64,000 nt of DNA, taken from Hyposmocoma kahamanoa (lineage: Eukaryota > Arthropoda > Insecta > Lepidoptera > Cosmopterigidae). Position numbers and translations under genes: made by a program. The notes under the pieces were generated by a model. The model ran no database searches. It saw nothing but the letters and a program-made list of their open reading frames with translations, and was not told the DNA's origin. Location: NCBI RefSeq assembly GCF_003589595.1, contig NW_020653772.1, positions 775,762 through 839,761 on the forward strand, read 5' to 3'. Positions 44,090-54,435 of this stretch are shown here, one piece after another (within the stretch, counting starts at the first letter, position 1; each line of letters starts with the position of its first letter).

Positions 44090-45711
44090 ATTAAAAAAAT
44101 ATTCTAAATGCGGAAGTAACTCTGTTAGGTATATGTTTTCACGCCTAAATAGGTGAACCAATTTTGATGATATTCGGTTTAGAGAAAGATGAGACCTAGG
44201 AGAAGGACTATGTTGAAAAATTAAAAAATATTAAAACTATGAAAATTACTTATTCTACGCCGACGAAGTCGCAGGCACCAGTTTCATTATTTGTATAATC
44301 GATTCGATTATAAATTGCTACAATTATTCAATTCCAAAGTCAACAGAGGAATACAATAAAAATATTTTTGTTACAAAGAAAAAGTTATTCCGTTTCCCAA
44401 GACACACATTGTAAAAACAAGAAAAAAACAGGTGTACCAACATAATAATTACAAATGTCCGCATCTCAGAAGCAAAAGCACCTTGCGAAACACAATGAAT
44501 ACCGAATTCAAATTCAGAACATGTTCGTAAAACAAATTTACAATTTGCAGTAGTGAACATCTTATTTACTTATATTTTGTTTAACTTTTATGGGAAACCG
44601 ACTGCAATTTCGGTTTTCTATTCCCGGATTGCGAAATTATCATTCTTCAAAAGGCGAATTTTGTAGACTTTCAAAATAAAATGGAATTATTGGAATGTTG
44701 TCATTGATAAGTGTTTATCACATATTCTCTCACTCCCTCGCTTTTAAAACTGATGAAATTCAAAATTAAAATTTTAGTTTTTATTACTTTAAAGGCTTTA
44801 ACATCTGGTTGCCACATGCAATTGCTTTTGTTTACAAGTCAAAACAATGTTTCGCTTCGTCCAAAGGAAGAACACGTGTTCGTTCTTTAGAACAATTGAC
44901 GGGTGTCGTCAATAGTATCATTTCAAATCGACCAGTTAACTTGAGCTTTGCTATAATGGACCTAAATTGATATATTACATATTTAATTACCGTTGAAACG
45001 TGATTCCGTTTGTTTAGTAATTAGATGTTTTGCTACTTTTCCCACACCACCGAATGGAACAACCCCCCATTGTTAGAGATATTATCTTTATTAACAATAA
45101 ATACAGAATATTTTTCGAATATACGGAGACGCACACACAGGTCAGTTGTTGGCGCTGTACTATTTCAGCTTTCTAATTTGTGATTTCAGCGCAAACGAGA
45201 GTTGATATTTAAAGTGCCCAATTTAAAATCCGGCCCATTTGCCGGATGAATTATTTCTGGTTATATACTCGATGTTTAAATATCACTTATTTGACAGTAA
45301 TTGTTTCAGACGGAGAACGGTCAGAGCGTTAAATCTCCAAAGTGTGGTACTATCTGGCCGAAGAACCTTTTATTGGAAAAGTCCCTTTACTCAGTACCAG
45401 AGTACACTCAAAGTACTTAATAAATAATTAAATTATTATATTTATTAATGAATTTGACATTCATCGTAATATTATACTGTAATATACATTTATTAGTTAT
45501 TAAGAATCCATATTGACATTTTCTGTATACAGTACAATAATTATGTTCGATTTTGTACATGTACACTATTGTATACTTATGATTCACTATTACATAATTA
45601 ATTCTTCATTTTTTTGTTAACTGACGCTCACTTTACACAGTAGTACAAAATGACATGTAATTGTATTTGTATGAAATTTGTAATGTTGAGAGAAATAAAC
45701 GAAACTATCAC
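44090..45711. other. AT-rich intergenic stretch
   Basis: No recognised ORF or repeat copy. Confidence 0.5.
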
Positions 45712-45884
45712 AGCATGTGCCCATCACCTGAGACATAAAGGTGACAAGTCCCATGTGCCTGAAGTTTCACCAGCACCCTTGTTACCCTTTAAAACTAGAA
45801 CGCAGTAATGCCCACATTAGTGCTTTCGGCAGAATAGGTGAGGTGGCAGTACTTCTATCACTAGGAGCTTAACAGTCATTAGGA
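45712..45884 (-). mobile_element. Dispersed repeat family A, 5' half
   Basis: Matches GGCAGTACTTC, ACCCTTTAAAACTAGAACGC and CACATGGGACTTGTCACC on the minus strand. Confidence 0.8.
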
Positions 45885-46302
45885 TGGTAAGGCGTCGATT
45901 TTATTGCGTATTAAATTCCTGTCTTAAGCCGATAAAAGAAGACATGCTACGTTTTTTAGTGATGATGTCATTTTACAGTGTGAATATCTTTGTGACAAGA
46001 CTTATCTTGTTATTTTACAAATATTTTCATTCAATATCTATTTAATTCAATGTACCCTTATCATTTAACATAATCACCATCTCTATAATAAACAACAAAG
46101 GTTTTTAAAAAGCACATGGCAAAGGCATGTTTGATAAGAAAAGCGATCGGAATACCTATTAGTGTTAGGGTTTTGTCACCACCTTTATTAACGTGGAATC
46201 GGCTTGAGTTGGTGAGGAAAAGCTTATTGGTTATCTGAGTTGAAACGAAGCGTTCTCAACTTAAACGACGCTACGCGATTTTTGTTATTTTTTATTTTTA
46301 TT

Positions 46303-46730
46303 TTTAACCGACTCCATAAAAGGAGGAGGTTCTCAATTCCACTGTACGTTTTTTTTTGTATGTATATTACGCGATAACTCCGGTATTTGTGAACCGATTT
46401 CCATGATTCTTTTTTTTGTTGGAAAGGGGGTACTTCCATAGTGGTCCCATTTCATTTTGAAGAAAATTATCCACCTCGAAGGGTGGCTGTTCACGCATGA
46501 AGATTCATTTTCATAAATAGCGCCTAACTTTAATTTAGGAGCAATTACTTTAATGGTTGATTTTGCTATTTCTCCAATTCAAGGCGTTTTTCTCTCAATA
46601 TACTTTGGGTAGTGAGAACCGATTTTTGTTATCTCCAGTGTCAAGTCCTGTTTGGTGGCGAACTAGGGGATATTTTAATAAAACTTAGCAAATAGTAATT
46701 CCACGTACTTTTGAGGTCGGTTTTTTTAGT
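46303..46730 (+). mobile_element. MITE family C, full-length copy
   Basis: Starts TTAACCGACTCCATAAAAGG and ends ACTTTTGAGGTCGGTTTTTT. The ends are inverted repeats of about 15 bp (AACCGAC-TC-AAAA). It is non-coding, 428 bp and AT-rich inside. Closely matched in the opposite orientation by 61857-62285. Confidence 0.88.
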
Positions 46731-47405
46731 GCTCTGTACTGAGATTATATAACACACTTTTCAATATACATTATCATATATGCACGATATTGTATCGTGC
46801 CTGTATTGTATTTGCATGGATATAAAGCTTTTTCTAGCCGGCTTAATACCAAGTGAATCGACTCAATGGCTACACAGGGTCGACTGTTTACATCGAGTCG
46901 ACAGTCGCCTCTTCGACATTTCGGTTGACGAAAGCGGAGCAGTGGACGCGATATTTACACCAAGTTTATTACTAATCACCACGTCGAAATTGTATCATTA
47001 TAAATACAAGTTTACGCGTGGAGACCCAACAAATCGTTCGAAAGGTTCAATTTACAAAATATTAGAGCGATTTAAACCATTTTTTTAAGAAAAAAAATCA
47101 CAACTGTAACGAACATACTTTATGTATTAGACGGCCTTAAGTCAGAATGTTTACTTTTAGTTCACTAAAAATCCGCTAGATGGCATTGACCCATTTGGCG
47201 TTAATTCGGAATTGTGTTGTGAAGATTTTTTGTTAACCAAGAGCCCGGAATTTCTGATATTGACGTACGCTCACATAGGGCGAAAATCATCGTCTCGCGG
47301 AACGGTTTCCAGGAGTCGATACCCTGGAACAACTGCCCGGACCTTCCGCATATAGGATGGAACTGTATTGGCGTCATACAGGGTGAAATAGTGCTTGACG
47401 GAAAT
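46731..47405. other. No supported gene
   Basis: A 102-codon frame (46780-47088) contains HRVDCLHRVDSRLFDISVDE and matches nothing I know. Sequence at 47255-47400 has balanced base composition, as in a possible exon or old element, but no splice-bounded frame was found. Confidence 0.4.
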
Positions 47406-47872
47406 CAGTGTTGGGCAAAATTTAATTGTTCTGGCAATTAAAGATTGACAATTAATTAATTGTCAATTGCGAAACAGCAACTAACAATTGATCAATCGTT
47501 AATCGCCTATATCTACAATTAATCAATTTTTGATCTATGTAATGGTTTATGATTAACAATTAACAATTAAAACTGACAATTATGATAAATTTATAGGGCA
47601 TATGGGGGTGGGTTAGAGGGTGGGTTAGGGGTATGGGTTAGGGGGTGTGTTAGGGGAGAATTTTGGGGGTGGGTTAGGGTCTGGGTGGGGGGATAGGGGT
47701 GAGTTAGGGGGTGGTTTAAGGGGTGAGTTAGGGATTGGATTGGGGGGTTAGGGGTGGGTTAGGAGGTGGGTGGACCCCCAAACAGTCCCCCTAACCGAAC
47801 CCCAACCGACCCTCTAACCGACCCCCTAATCGGCCCCTAAACAGACTCCCCTAACCGGCCCCCTTTTTTTTT
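47406..47872 (+). mobile_element. Second copy of the element with a telomere-like array
   Basis: Starts CAGTGTTGGGCAAAATTTAA, then AT-rich palindromic TTAATTGTCAATTG arms, then a G-rich array (GGGTTAGGGG types, 47604-47772) that flips to C-rich (CCCCCTAACCGA types). It ends in a T run without the right terminal repeat. It resembles 37697-40595 minus the nested LINEs. Confidence 0.8.
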
Positions 47873-47884
47873 CTTAAAAAAATA

Positions 47885-49428
47885 CTTTAAATCACTCTGC
47901 TGTAATATTTTCCATAAGCACGTTAGACGTTGTACCTTTCCAGCTTCGAAATGTATTTATGTAGCCTCCTCATGGATTGGCAAAGTAAAGAGAAAATGTC
48001 AGTAGAAAGTCAGTTGAACTTAATAACTGGGTTAAGTGTAATTTTTTTAATTATATACAAGGATTATTTGTAAAATACGAATAACCTCGGAGAGACCATA
48101 TTATTAACATCATAAACGACCGCTTTCGATCCATGACTTTTTGCAAAACATAACAATGTTACCAAAAACAAGGATCATGTTGTACTATTTGATAATTTTT
48201 AGATCTGTATTGGTACCCTTCCAACCGGAGTAATGGCGTAACATATACACACAAAAAATACAGTTCAGTACAGTACTTTCTTGAAGTCGGTTAATTATGT
48301 AAAAGATTGAGAAACAAGAAAGATATTTTCACGTGTATGGCGATAGTGGAGCCATTTTTATCGGAAATGTTTTAAAAGGTTAAGAGTGGAGATTTTCGAC
48401 GAAATAAATGAAAGAAAATAGACGTAATGACGAGAATAACGTATAAATGGGTAACAAATGTTTAAATAATTAAACCTTAAAGACGTGACTTCATTGCACT
48501 ATTTTCTTTGCCTTTTTATTTTTAATAATTCCGAGATTTTAGAGATAAATATTATCAACTCTATGTGTATCACATGAAGTTTTAATTATATTCTGCGTAT
48601 TTTGGTGCCTTGAAATAGAGGTCGGCCGTATTGTTTTTGTAAGAGGAACTAACATTTCTGTAACATTACCTGGTTGTGTAGCAGGAATCATTTTTCTTCT
48701 CCCAGTGCTGGTAATGTAACTTGTAGGGGTAAAATACAGTTTTGGGTAAATTTCAGGTTATTTTCTTCGGTGGCAAGTTTTATTATTTCAATATCTTAAA
48801 TAATAAAAATTGTATCAGAGAAAAACTAACCCCTGGAAATTAAAATTCACAAAATGCAGGTATGATCTCATCAATATTAGCTTTTAAATGAAATAATTAC
48901 CTGTTACCACTTCCAGTGTTATTATTACCGGTTTAACATTTTTAGGTTTAATTACATTATTTTTTTTACAGCACCGTGTCCGAAACGAGTCTTTACAAAA
49001 AAGATAACTCGCGACTATTATATCAGCCATTGTCTTTTGAAATATTGTCTTTTGAAATTAATACAATAAAAAGATTATTTAAACATATTTTATAAAAAGT
49101 TTGTAAAACAAAAACTTTTTTTAAAACTTAAAGTCTATTTACTAACACTCAAGTGACATTTTTTTTACATAAAAAAAAACAAACTGACAAATACAAAACA
49201 CAAAAAAGATCTTATAGATCTTTTACGGACCTGTATCAAAGTCGAAAACAATTGAATAAGAGCAAATAAAGAAAACTCGTCCGCTCACTGCAAGAATTTC
49301 AGTAAATTCGAGCTTTTTATACCAAACTTGATGATGATAAAGGATAAACTCTACAAGATAACGGCATTTGACTTTGATAAGTCATATTAAATGAACAGGC
49401 GTATAAATATAATTTATTTAAATATTAT
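47885..49428. other. AT-rich intergenic stretch
   Basis: No recognised ORF or repeat copy. A palindromic AAAAGATCTTATAGATCTTTT lies near 49206. Confidence 0.5.
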
Positions 49429-49855
49429 TAACCGACTTCAAAAAGGAGGAAATTCTTAATTGGACTGTATTTTTTGTGTGTAGGTATGCTACACGATTGC
49501 CCCATCTGGAACCAATTTCGATGATTCTTTTTTTTTATTGGAAAGGGTGTACCTGGGTAGTGGTCCCTAATATATCTGAAGAAAATATTGCCGCCGTTAG
49601 TTGAAAGGGCGCATGCGACATTTTTTCAGAAATGTATACTGCCGTGATCAGTAAAGAAGGCCGATCTGTCACTATTTTTCCTTTTTTCCGCCGATGGATA
49701 AGGTATGAAACTTAGAGTAATAACGCATAGAAACCTAGCCCGCACACGCTAAGTGAGGCAAGTTAGAGGCTTCCCAAAGGGCCTACACGAGCGGGCGGGC
49801 TGTCAATTCTCAAGGTCAAATTGCACCACGAACAGCTCAAAAATTTTTGCTAAAA

Positions 49856-49978
49856 ATGACAAAATGTTCGGTAAATGGGTGTAAAAATAGAACAGGCAAA
49901 CATAAAATAGACACTAACATCACATTCCACAAGGAAGTAACGCGTTTCAACTTGTATTTTTATATGAATATTCACTAA
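49856..49978 (+). pseudogene. THAP domain start of a P-like transposase
   Basis: ATG opens a frame of 40 codons that begins MTKCSVNGCKNRTGKHK and continues ITFHKEV. The C-x4-C pair right after the initiator Met, followed by a T-FHK block, is the start of a THAP (C2CH) zinc-dependent DNA-binding domain. It is cut off by a stop before the second half of the domain (no C-x2-H pair). It lies 266 bp inside the left terminal repeat, as expected for a transposase start codon. Confidence 0.72.
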
Positions 49979-50196
49979 AACCGAAAATTAATTTCGTTGC
50001 AACAAGATACGAAAATGTTGCAAAGTAACGGATTTCTTTCTCCCAATTTTGCTATTCTGTTTCAAAATAATTATATTACGTAATTTTTTGAGAATAGGCA
50101 ATATCGCGGTGGCTGCAGATTTTATTTTTATCTAATATAAGTGTGCATTTGACCTCCATTTCTGCAAGTTAAATGCGTACAAATGTTGTTTACAAA

Positions 50197-50332
50197 GAGC
50201 AACCCCTAGAGTTTCTTGCTCATACTTCTCGGGGGAATCTGCCTTACGAATGAGCGGTAGAGTTTAACCATTGTGACGATTTCTAGTGTAATAATGCTTA
50301 CCTATGAAATAAAAAAATTTTGATTTTGATTC
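50197..50332 (+). mobile_element. LINE 3' UTR and tail nested in the P-like element
   Basis: AAAGAGCAACCCCTAGAGTT, TTGTGACGATTTCTAGTGTA and TTACCTATGAAATAAA match the 3' UTR of the element at 22384-22945 (opposite strand). It ends in a TTTTGATTTTGATTC tail. Confidence 0.85.
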
Positions 50333-50339
50333 TGGGTAT

Positions 50340-50905
50340 CGCTTACGGGGTATATGGGGGTACTCATTACGAATATAGTACTTATTTCTAAATCCAAGAT
50401 GGCGGGCGCGATTTTTCGAATAATGGCAAGTTGGGTATCGTTTTCGAGATATTTGAGGGTGCTCATTGCGAATATAGCACTTATTTGTAAATCCAAGATG
50501 GCTACACGATTTTTCAAAAAATGCTATACGGGTATCCTTTTCGAGGTATTTGGGGATGCTCAATACGAATATAGCACTCATTTCAAAATCCAAGATGGCA
50601 GACACGACAGTTCAAACAAAAGCAATATTCATAACGAGCACCCCCAAATATCTCGAAAACGATACCCAACTTGCCATTGTTTCAAAAATCGTGCCCGCCA
50701 TCTTGGATTTACAAATAGTGCCATATTCACATTGAGCATCCCCAAATACCTCGAAAATGATACCTATATAGCATTTTTTTGAAAAATCGTGCCCGCCATC
50801 TTGGATTTAGAAATGAGTGCCATACTCGTAATGAGCACCTCGAATACCTCGAAAATGATTCCCATATTGCATTTATTTGAAAAGTCGTGTCCGTCATCGT
50901 GTACA
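50340..50905. repeat. Minisatellite of about 90-110 bp units, three forward and three inverted
   Basis: Forward units contain GGTATCGTTTTCGAGATATT, GCTCATTGCGAATATAGCAC and AAATCCAAGATGGCGGGC. After about 50630 the same phrases occur inverted (GCACCCCCAAATATCTCGAA, CCCGCCATCTTGGATTTA). The whole block can fold into a long hairpin. ORFs crossing it only reflect the repeat. Confidence 0.9.
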
Positions 50906-50948
50906 TATAAATTACCAAAAATAAATTTTTGAAAATTCTTGTCACTTG

Positions 50949-51070
50949 ACATTGTCGATCGACAAAACCGAGCATACCCCTGTAGGCACCTGATCGACAC
51001 TGTCGATCGACAAAATCGAGCACATCTGTAGGCACCTGATCGACAATGTCGGGTAAATCTGTAGGCACCT
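50949..51070. repeat. Tandem repeat of about 47 bp, 2.6 units
   Basis: Units of the form GACACTGTCGATCGACAAAA...CTGTAGGCACCTGATC repeat at 50949, 50996 and 51042. GTCGATCGAC is palindromic. Confidence 0.88.
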
Positions 51071-51602
51071 TTAACTTAATGATGTGTTAAGCAAGATACA
51101 ATTCCCCCACTTTTGAGGGAAATGTTATTCCATGGCATCATTATTTGTATATTTGTGTGCGTGCCGACGAGCGTCGATACAAGTTGCTTACGCCTACATG
51201 AATTTGGTTCTTGCCTCACTTGTGACAGTTCGTTTGATATGAAACTATCATTCTATGCGTTAGTATTCTAAGGTATGAAGTTGCCGCAAGAGAAAAATAC
51301 ATATTTTTGAATTTAATTTCTTTAAACATTGTTTTCTCGACTTTAAGTTTTTGTCACATGCGCCCAACTAACGGCGGCAGAATATTCTACCTCTAAGGGT
51401 AGCAAATTAGGAGATGAATCCGGTTTCTTTTATTTTCCCCACTTTCCGTTAATCGATTTCATTAATACTTTGCAAACAGACGTAATTCCACAAACTTTGG
51501 TGGTCGCTTTTTTTTGAGAGACATTTACAGTTCACACCTTATACGATATTTAAAACAAACTTAATACTAAAACATTCCTTAGCTTGGAACCGAAGACAAT
51601 TG

Positions 51603-51748
51603 CGCAACTGTCCATAGCAGTTGCATTGTCACCCAGACCTTGGAAATCGCATAGACACTCAAGTTGGCAAGTCCCATGTGCATGTAATTTCACCATCACT
51701 CAGATCTTTGCGATTTTAATCCTGAGTGGCACTGCAACTGTTATGGAT
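51603..51748. mobile_element. Two family A fragments, head to head
   Basis: 51603-51697 is minus-oriented (GTCCATAGCAGTTGCATTGT ... AAGTCCCATGTGCATGTAAT). 51698-51748 is plus-oriented (CAGATCTTTGCGATTTTAAT ... CACTGCAACTGTTATGGA). The plus part continues at 52045 after a LINE insertion. Confidence 0.8.
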
Positions 51749-52044
51749 ATTATTATTTTTATTTTATTTATTTATTTATTAATTACAAAAATACATTTTC
51801 TTAATCTAGAACATAGTCCCACAAAACTGAATTATTCAGTTTGACTGCGGGATCAAAATATGAATCTCGCTATTACTATTACAAATACTACGCTATTACA
51901 ATATTAATAATTAATCTAAACTAGCCAACAAGTGCTGAAATAAAAGACGTTTAAATTTATTTTTCTTATGTTCACGTCTAATAACCTCAGGGAAACTATT
52001 CAGTAGGTACGGAATACGTTTTTTTAGGGTTCTATCTCGTATAC
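51749..52044 (-). pseudogene. 5'-truncated Jockey/CR1-like LINE inserted in family A
   Basis: The minus-strand frame from 52040 to the stop at 51911 reads RIRDRTLKKRIPYLLNSFPE, then REHKKNKFKRLLFQHLLASL: a typical LINE ORF2 end. The 3' UTR contains GTGGGACTATGTTCTAGATT and ends in AAATAAATAAATAAAATAAA. It interrupts the family A sequence between TTATGGA and GCGTGTAGCTT, which are contiguous in other copies. Confidence 0.85.
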
Positions 52045-52098
52045 GCGTGTAGCTTCCCATCACGCGCACGACTTGTTCGTCCCGTCACTTAATATAGG
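52045..52098 (+). mobile_element. Family A, continuation after the LINE insertion
   Basis: GCGTGTAGCTTCCCATCACG and CACGACTTGTTCGTCCCGTC complete the copy begun at 51698. Confidence 0.85.
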
Positions 52099-52592
52099 GT
52101 GAAGGAAATAGTTCCTTTCGTTTCTTCCAATAGTTGGCTTTAGAGTCGCATAACTTTCATAACTGATCCTATCAAGCCATGATAAAGGTCGTTTAATTAA
52201 AAAGTGAGAGTCCACAGATTATTTAAAAAAATAACATTTCTCAATTGTGAAAAATTCCGATATATTTTACATCATTTAGATTTTTTTTAATATATAATAG
52301 ACACACGCTTGGCCACAATCTCACCCGATGCCAAGCGACGATGTGACCGACGATGTTTGCCTAAAAAATGCCTATTCACTCTAGCGTTGAATAGCCCCAA
52401 ATTGTAAGTTTCGGGAAATACAGACGCCGGTAGAGCATTCCTTTGCCGTACGCATCAGAAAGGAGGAAGCAAAGCGCTTAGATGGAATATCAACGACATA
52501 AGAATGGAGTGTTCCGGACCTTCTAGTCGACCGAATGAGGAGCGGCGAGGTGAGGTGAGGGGCTGCCTCGTTTTTGCAGTGCGTCGGGGATG

Positions 52593-52751
52593 TTTACAGA
52601 ATATGAGACGGATGGTTTTGCTGCCATCCTCCGAAAAAAGACAGCATCCCTGATGCGCAGAGTGCGGGACAGCCCCAACAGCATCCTACAAACTGTAGCT
52701 GGTAGGATCACCTCTCCCATGAGGCAATGCTTCGTAAGGAGGGTGATTTAA
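52593..52751 (+). pseudogene. Probable LINE ORF C-terminal fragment
   Basis: The frame FTEYETDGFAAILRKKTASL, MRRVRDSPNSILQTVAGR, CFVRRVI and stop resembles a C-terminal block of insect LINE proteins (R-L-R-x-N-x-FAARLRK pattern). I cannot fix the clade. Upstream sequence from 52440 is GC-richer and may belong to it. Confidence 0.5.
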
Positions 52752-52830
52752 CCAACTGATGATGTACAAACATTTACTAACACTAGTTTATAAGCTATTT
52801 TTCTATTATTATTATTATTACTAACAAAAT

Positions 52831-53337
52831 ATGGAACTTGTTGTCCGAATTAAAAGTATTTTATTTTTTTATTTATTTTATATTGAAAAACGCGATAACG
52901 CTCCGCAGGCTTGTACAAAAATATGTGGTGTTTATGGTGAAGATGCTGTATCAAAATCAGCAGCACGCAAATGGTTAGCAAAAAAACGCAATGGAAATGC
53001 TAGTTTTCGCTCTGGAAATTTCAATGCTAAGGACGCGTCGCGTTCTGGTCGACCAACCATTGAAAAAGTTGATGAAATTCAGGAAGACATTTCATCTTAT
53101 GACATCGCTGCGGAACTAAACATTGACCAAAAAACAGTTTTAAGCCATTTACATAAGCCTGGATACAAAAAGAAACTCGATATTTGGGTATCTCATGAAT
53201 GGTCAGTGAAAAATTTAATGGACCGAATTAACATCTGCGAATCGCTGCTCACATTAAAGAGATTAATAACGGGCGATGAAAAATGGATCCCATACGATAA
53301 CAATGTGAGAAAAAGTAGATTCCGAACCTTACGATAA
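52831..53337 (+). pseudogene. Mariner-type transposase, N-terminal two-thirds
   Basis: The frame of 168 codons reads NAPQACTKICGVYGEDAVSK, ARKWLAKKRNGNASFRSGNF, SGRPTIEKVDEIQ, ELNIDQKTVLSHLHKPGYKK and ITGDEKWI, with the first catalytic Asp in GDEKW. It lacks the residues between LLTLKR and the usual linker. It ends shortly after the GDEKW block, so the other two catalytic acids are missing. It is probably a truncated copy, with an intact frame for what remains. Confidence 0.85.
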
Positions 53338-53525
53338 CTCAGTTGTCGATATTCGATTAGATATCGTACGATTTCTTTTCATTTTTATTCACAATAACTG
53401 AATTTAGTATAACAAAGTTTAATTAAAATATCTGAAAAATGTATTAAGTAGTAATTTGGCAAAAAAACGCCACGAACTTTTTCTTTGACGCTATATTATA
53501 TCTTGAGTTTTCGCGATTGTTACAT

Positions 53526-53674
53526 ATAGGAAATCGAACTATTTTTCCGGATTTAAATAGCGTATATTTGTTTTTTCAAACAAACCAACGTTTCGGTCCC
53601 TTTACAGGTTGTACACGGTTGTTAAAACACAAATATAAGCGATTTAAATCCGGAAAAATAGTTTCATTTCCTAT
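53526..53674. mobile_element. MITE family D with 44 bp inverted ends
   Basis: The left end ATAGGAAATCGAACTATTTT and the inverted right end ATAGGAAATGAAACTATTTT continue to CCGGATTTAAAT and TATATTTG with only a few mismatches. The core is CGTTTCGGTCCCTTTACAGG. It is about 149 bp long. Confidence 0.9.
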
Positions 53675-53884
53675 GGTAAATAAGGTTATTATTGAATATA
53701 AAAAAAAAATTATCTGTTTCAGTTTTATCGTTCTTTCGTTTTTGTTTGCGCAGAAGCCTCTAATAATGTAATGACAAACAGGAAATGACTAACTTCATTG
53801 ACGATAACACAATCATACAGAAAAAATTACTACTTACTTTTGCTACTGTTTTTATTTATCAGAAAGATTATCAAAGACTATATG

Positions 53885-54415
53885 TATATTCTCTTTGAGG
53901 GTTGGAAGTAAACGTACACAGAGACTATTTCATGTACCATGTTGTAGTAATAATGTTACCTACAATGACCCTCTCTTCCGTATGTGTCGAGTTTATAATG
54001 AAATGAACAAGGACAAGAGTTTGGACATATATTTCCAACATTATCCCGCATTTTTAAAAAGTTGCAATTTTAAGACAAAATAAAACACACAAAGACACAG
54101 TAAAAATAATAATAATAATAATTTTTAGATCCTCACTTTCGTTATTATGTTTTGCTATGTAAGTTAAGTCATAATTTTGGTAATTGTAGTATCCTTCAGT
54201 CAAAATTTTCTTGTAATTTGTAAACATTTTTTGTTGTGTTTAATAATATGAGAATGCTGTGCGCAACTGTAAATGGAATGCAGATGAGATTAAATCTGCA
54301 TTCCATTTACAGTTTAGTAATATAAGTAGTCGTATTTCGTTTAGTAATATAAGTTTGTATTTATAATGTAAATTTGTATTCTGTAGTTGTGCCAATGAAT
54401 AAATAAATAAATATA
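53885..54415 (+). pseudogene. 5'-truncated Jockey-like LINE 3' end
   Basis: The frame VGSKRTQRLFHVPCCSNNVT, YNDPLFRMCRVYNEM, DIYFQHYPAFLKS and stop at 54083 is the C-terminus of a Jockey-like ORF2. Its 3' UTR carries a perfect hairpin (54265-54314) and ends in AATAAATAAATAAATA. Confidence 0.78.
54265..54314. repeat. Perfect 21 bp hairpin in the LINE 3' UTR
   Basis: AACTGTAAATGGAATGCAGA(T) at 54265-54285 is perfectly inverted at 54294-54314, with an 8-base loop GAGATTAA. LINE 3' UTR hairpins often serve reverse-transcriptase recognition; here that is inference. Confidence 0.9.
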
Positions 54416-54435
54416 TCTAAAAAATAGACGACACA

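Larger units (their letters stand above)
49590..51378 (+). mobile_element. P-superfamily non-autonomous element, 1789 bp
   Basis: The ends GCCGCCGTTAGTTG and CAACTAACGGCGGC are perfect inverted repeats for 14 bp. They continue imperfectly (GGGCGCATG-GACA; CTTAGAGTAATAACGCATAG against TTAGAATACTAACGCATAG) over about 150 bp. Flanks AAAATATT (49582-49589) and AGAATATT (51379-51386) are an 8 bp target duplication with one change. The THAP-like start at 49856 and the 8 bp duplication fit the P superfamily. The inside is mostly satellite-like repeats and a LINE fragment. Confidence 0.82.
49429..51516 (+). mobile_element. MITE family C copy split by a P-like element
   Basis: The left part starts TTAACCGACTTCAAAAAGGA and runs to GAAGAAAATATT (49589). 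The right part resumes at 51379 with AGAATATTCTACCTCTAAGG and ends near CTTTGGTGGTCGCTTTTTTT. Other copies show the uninterrupted order GAAAATATTCCACCTCC, which proves the insertion. Confidence 0.88.

Noticed and set aside
50264..51068. ORFs of 71-142 codons on both strands
   Set aside because: They follow the inverted minisatellite units and translate the same repeat in several frames.
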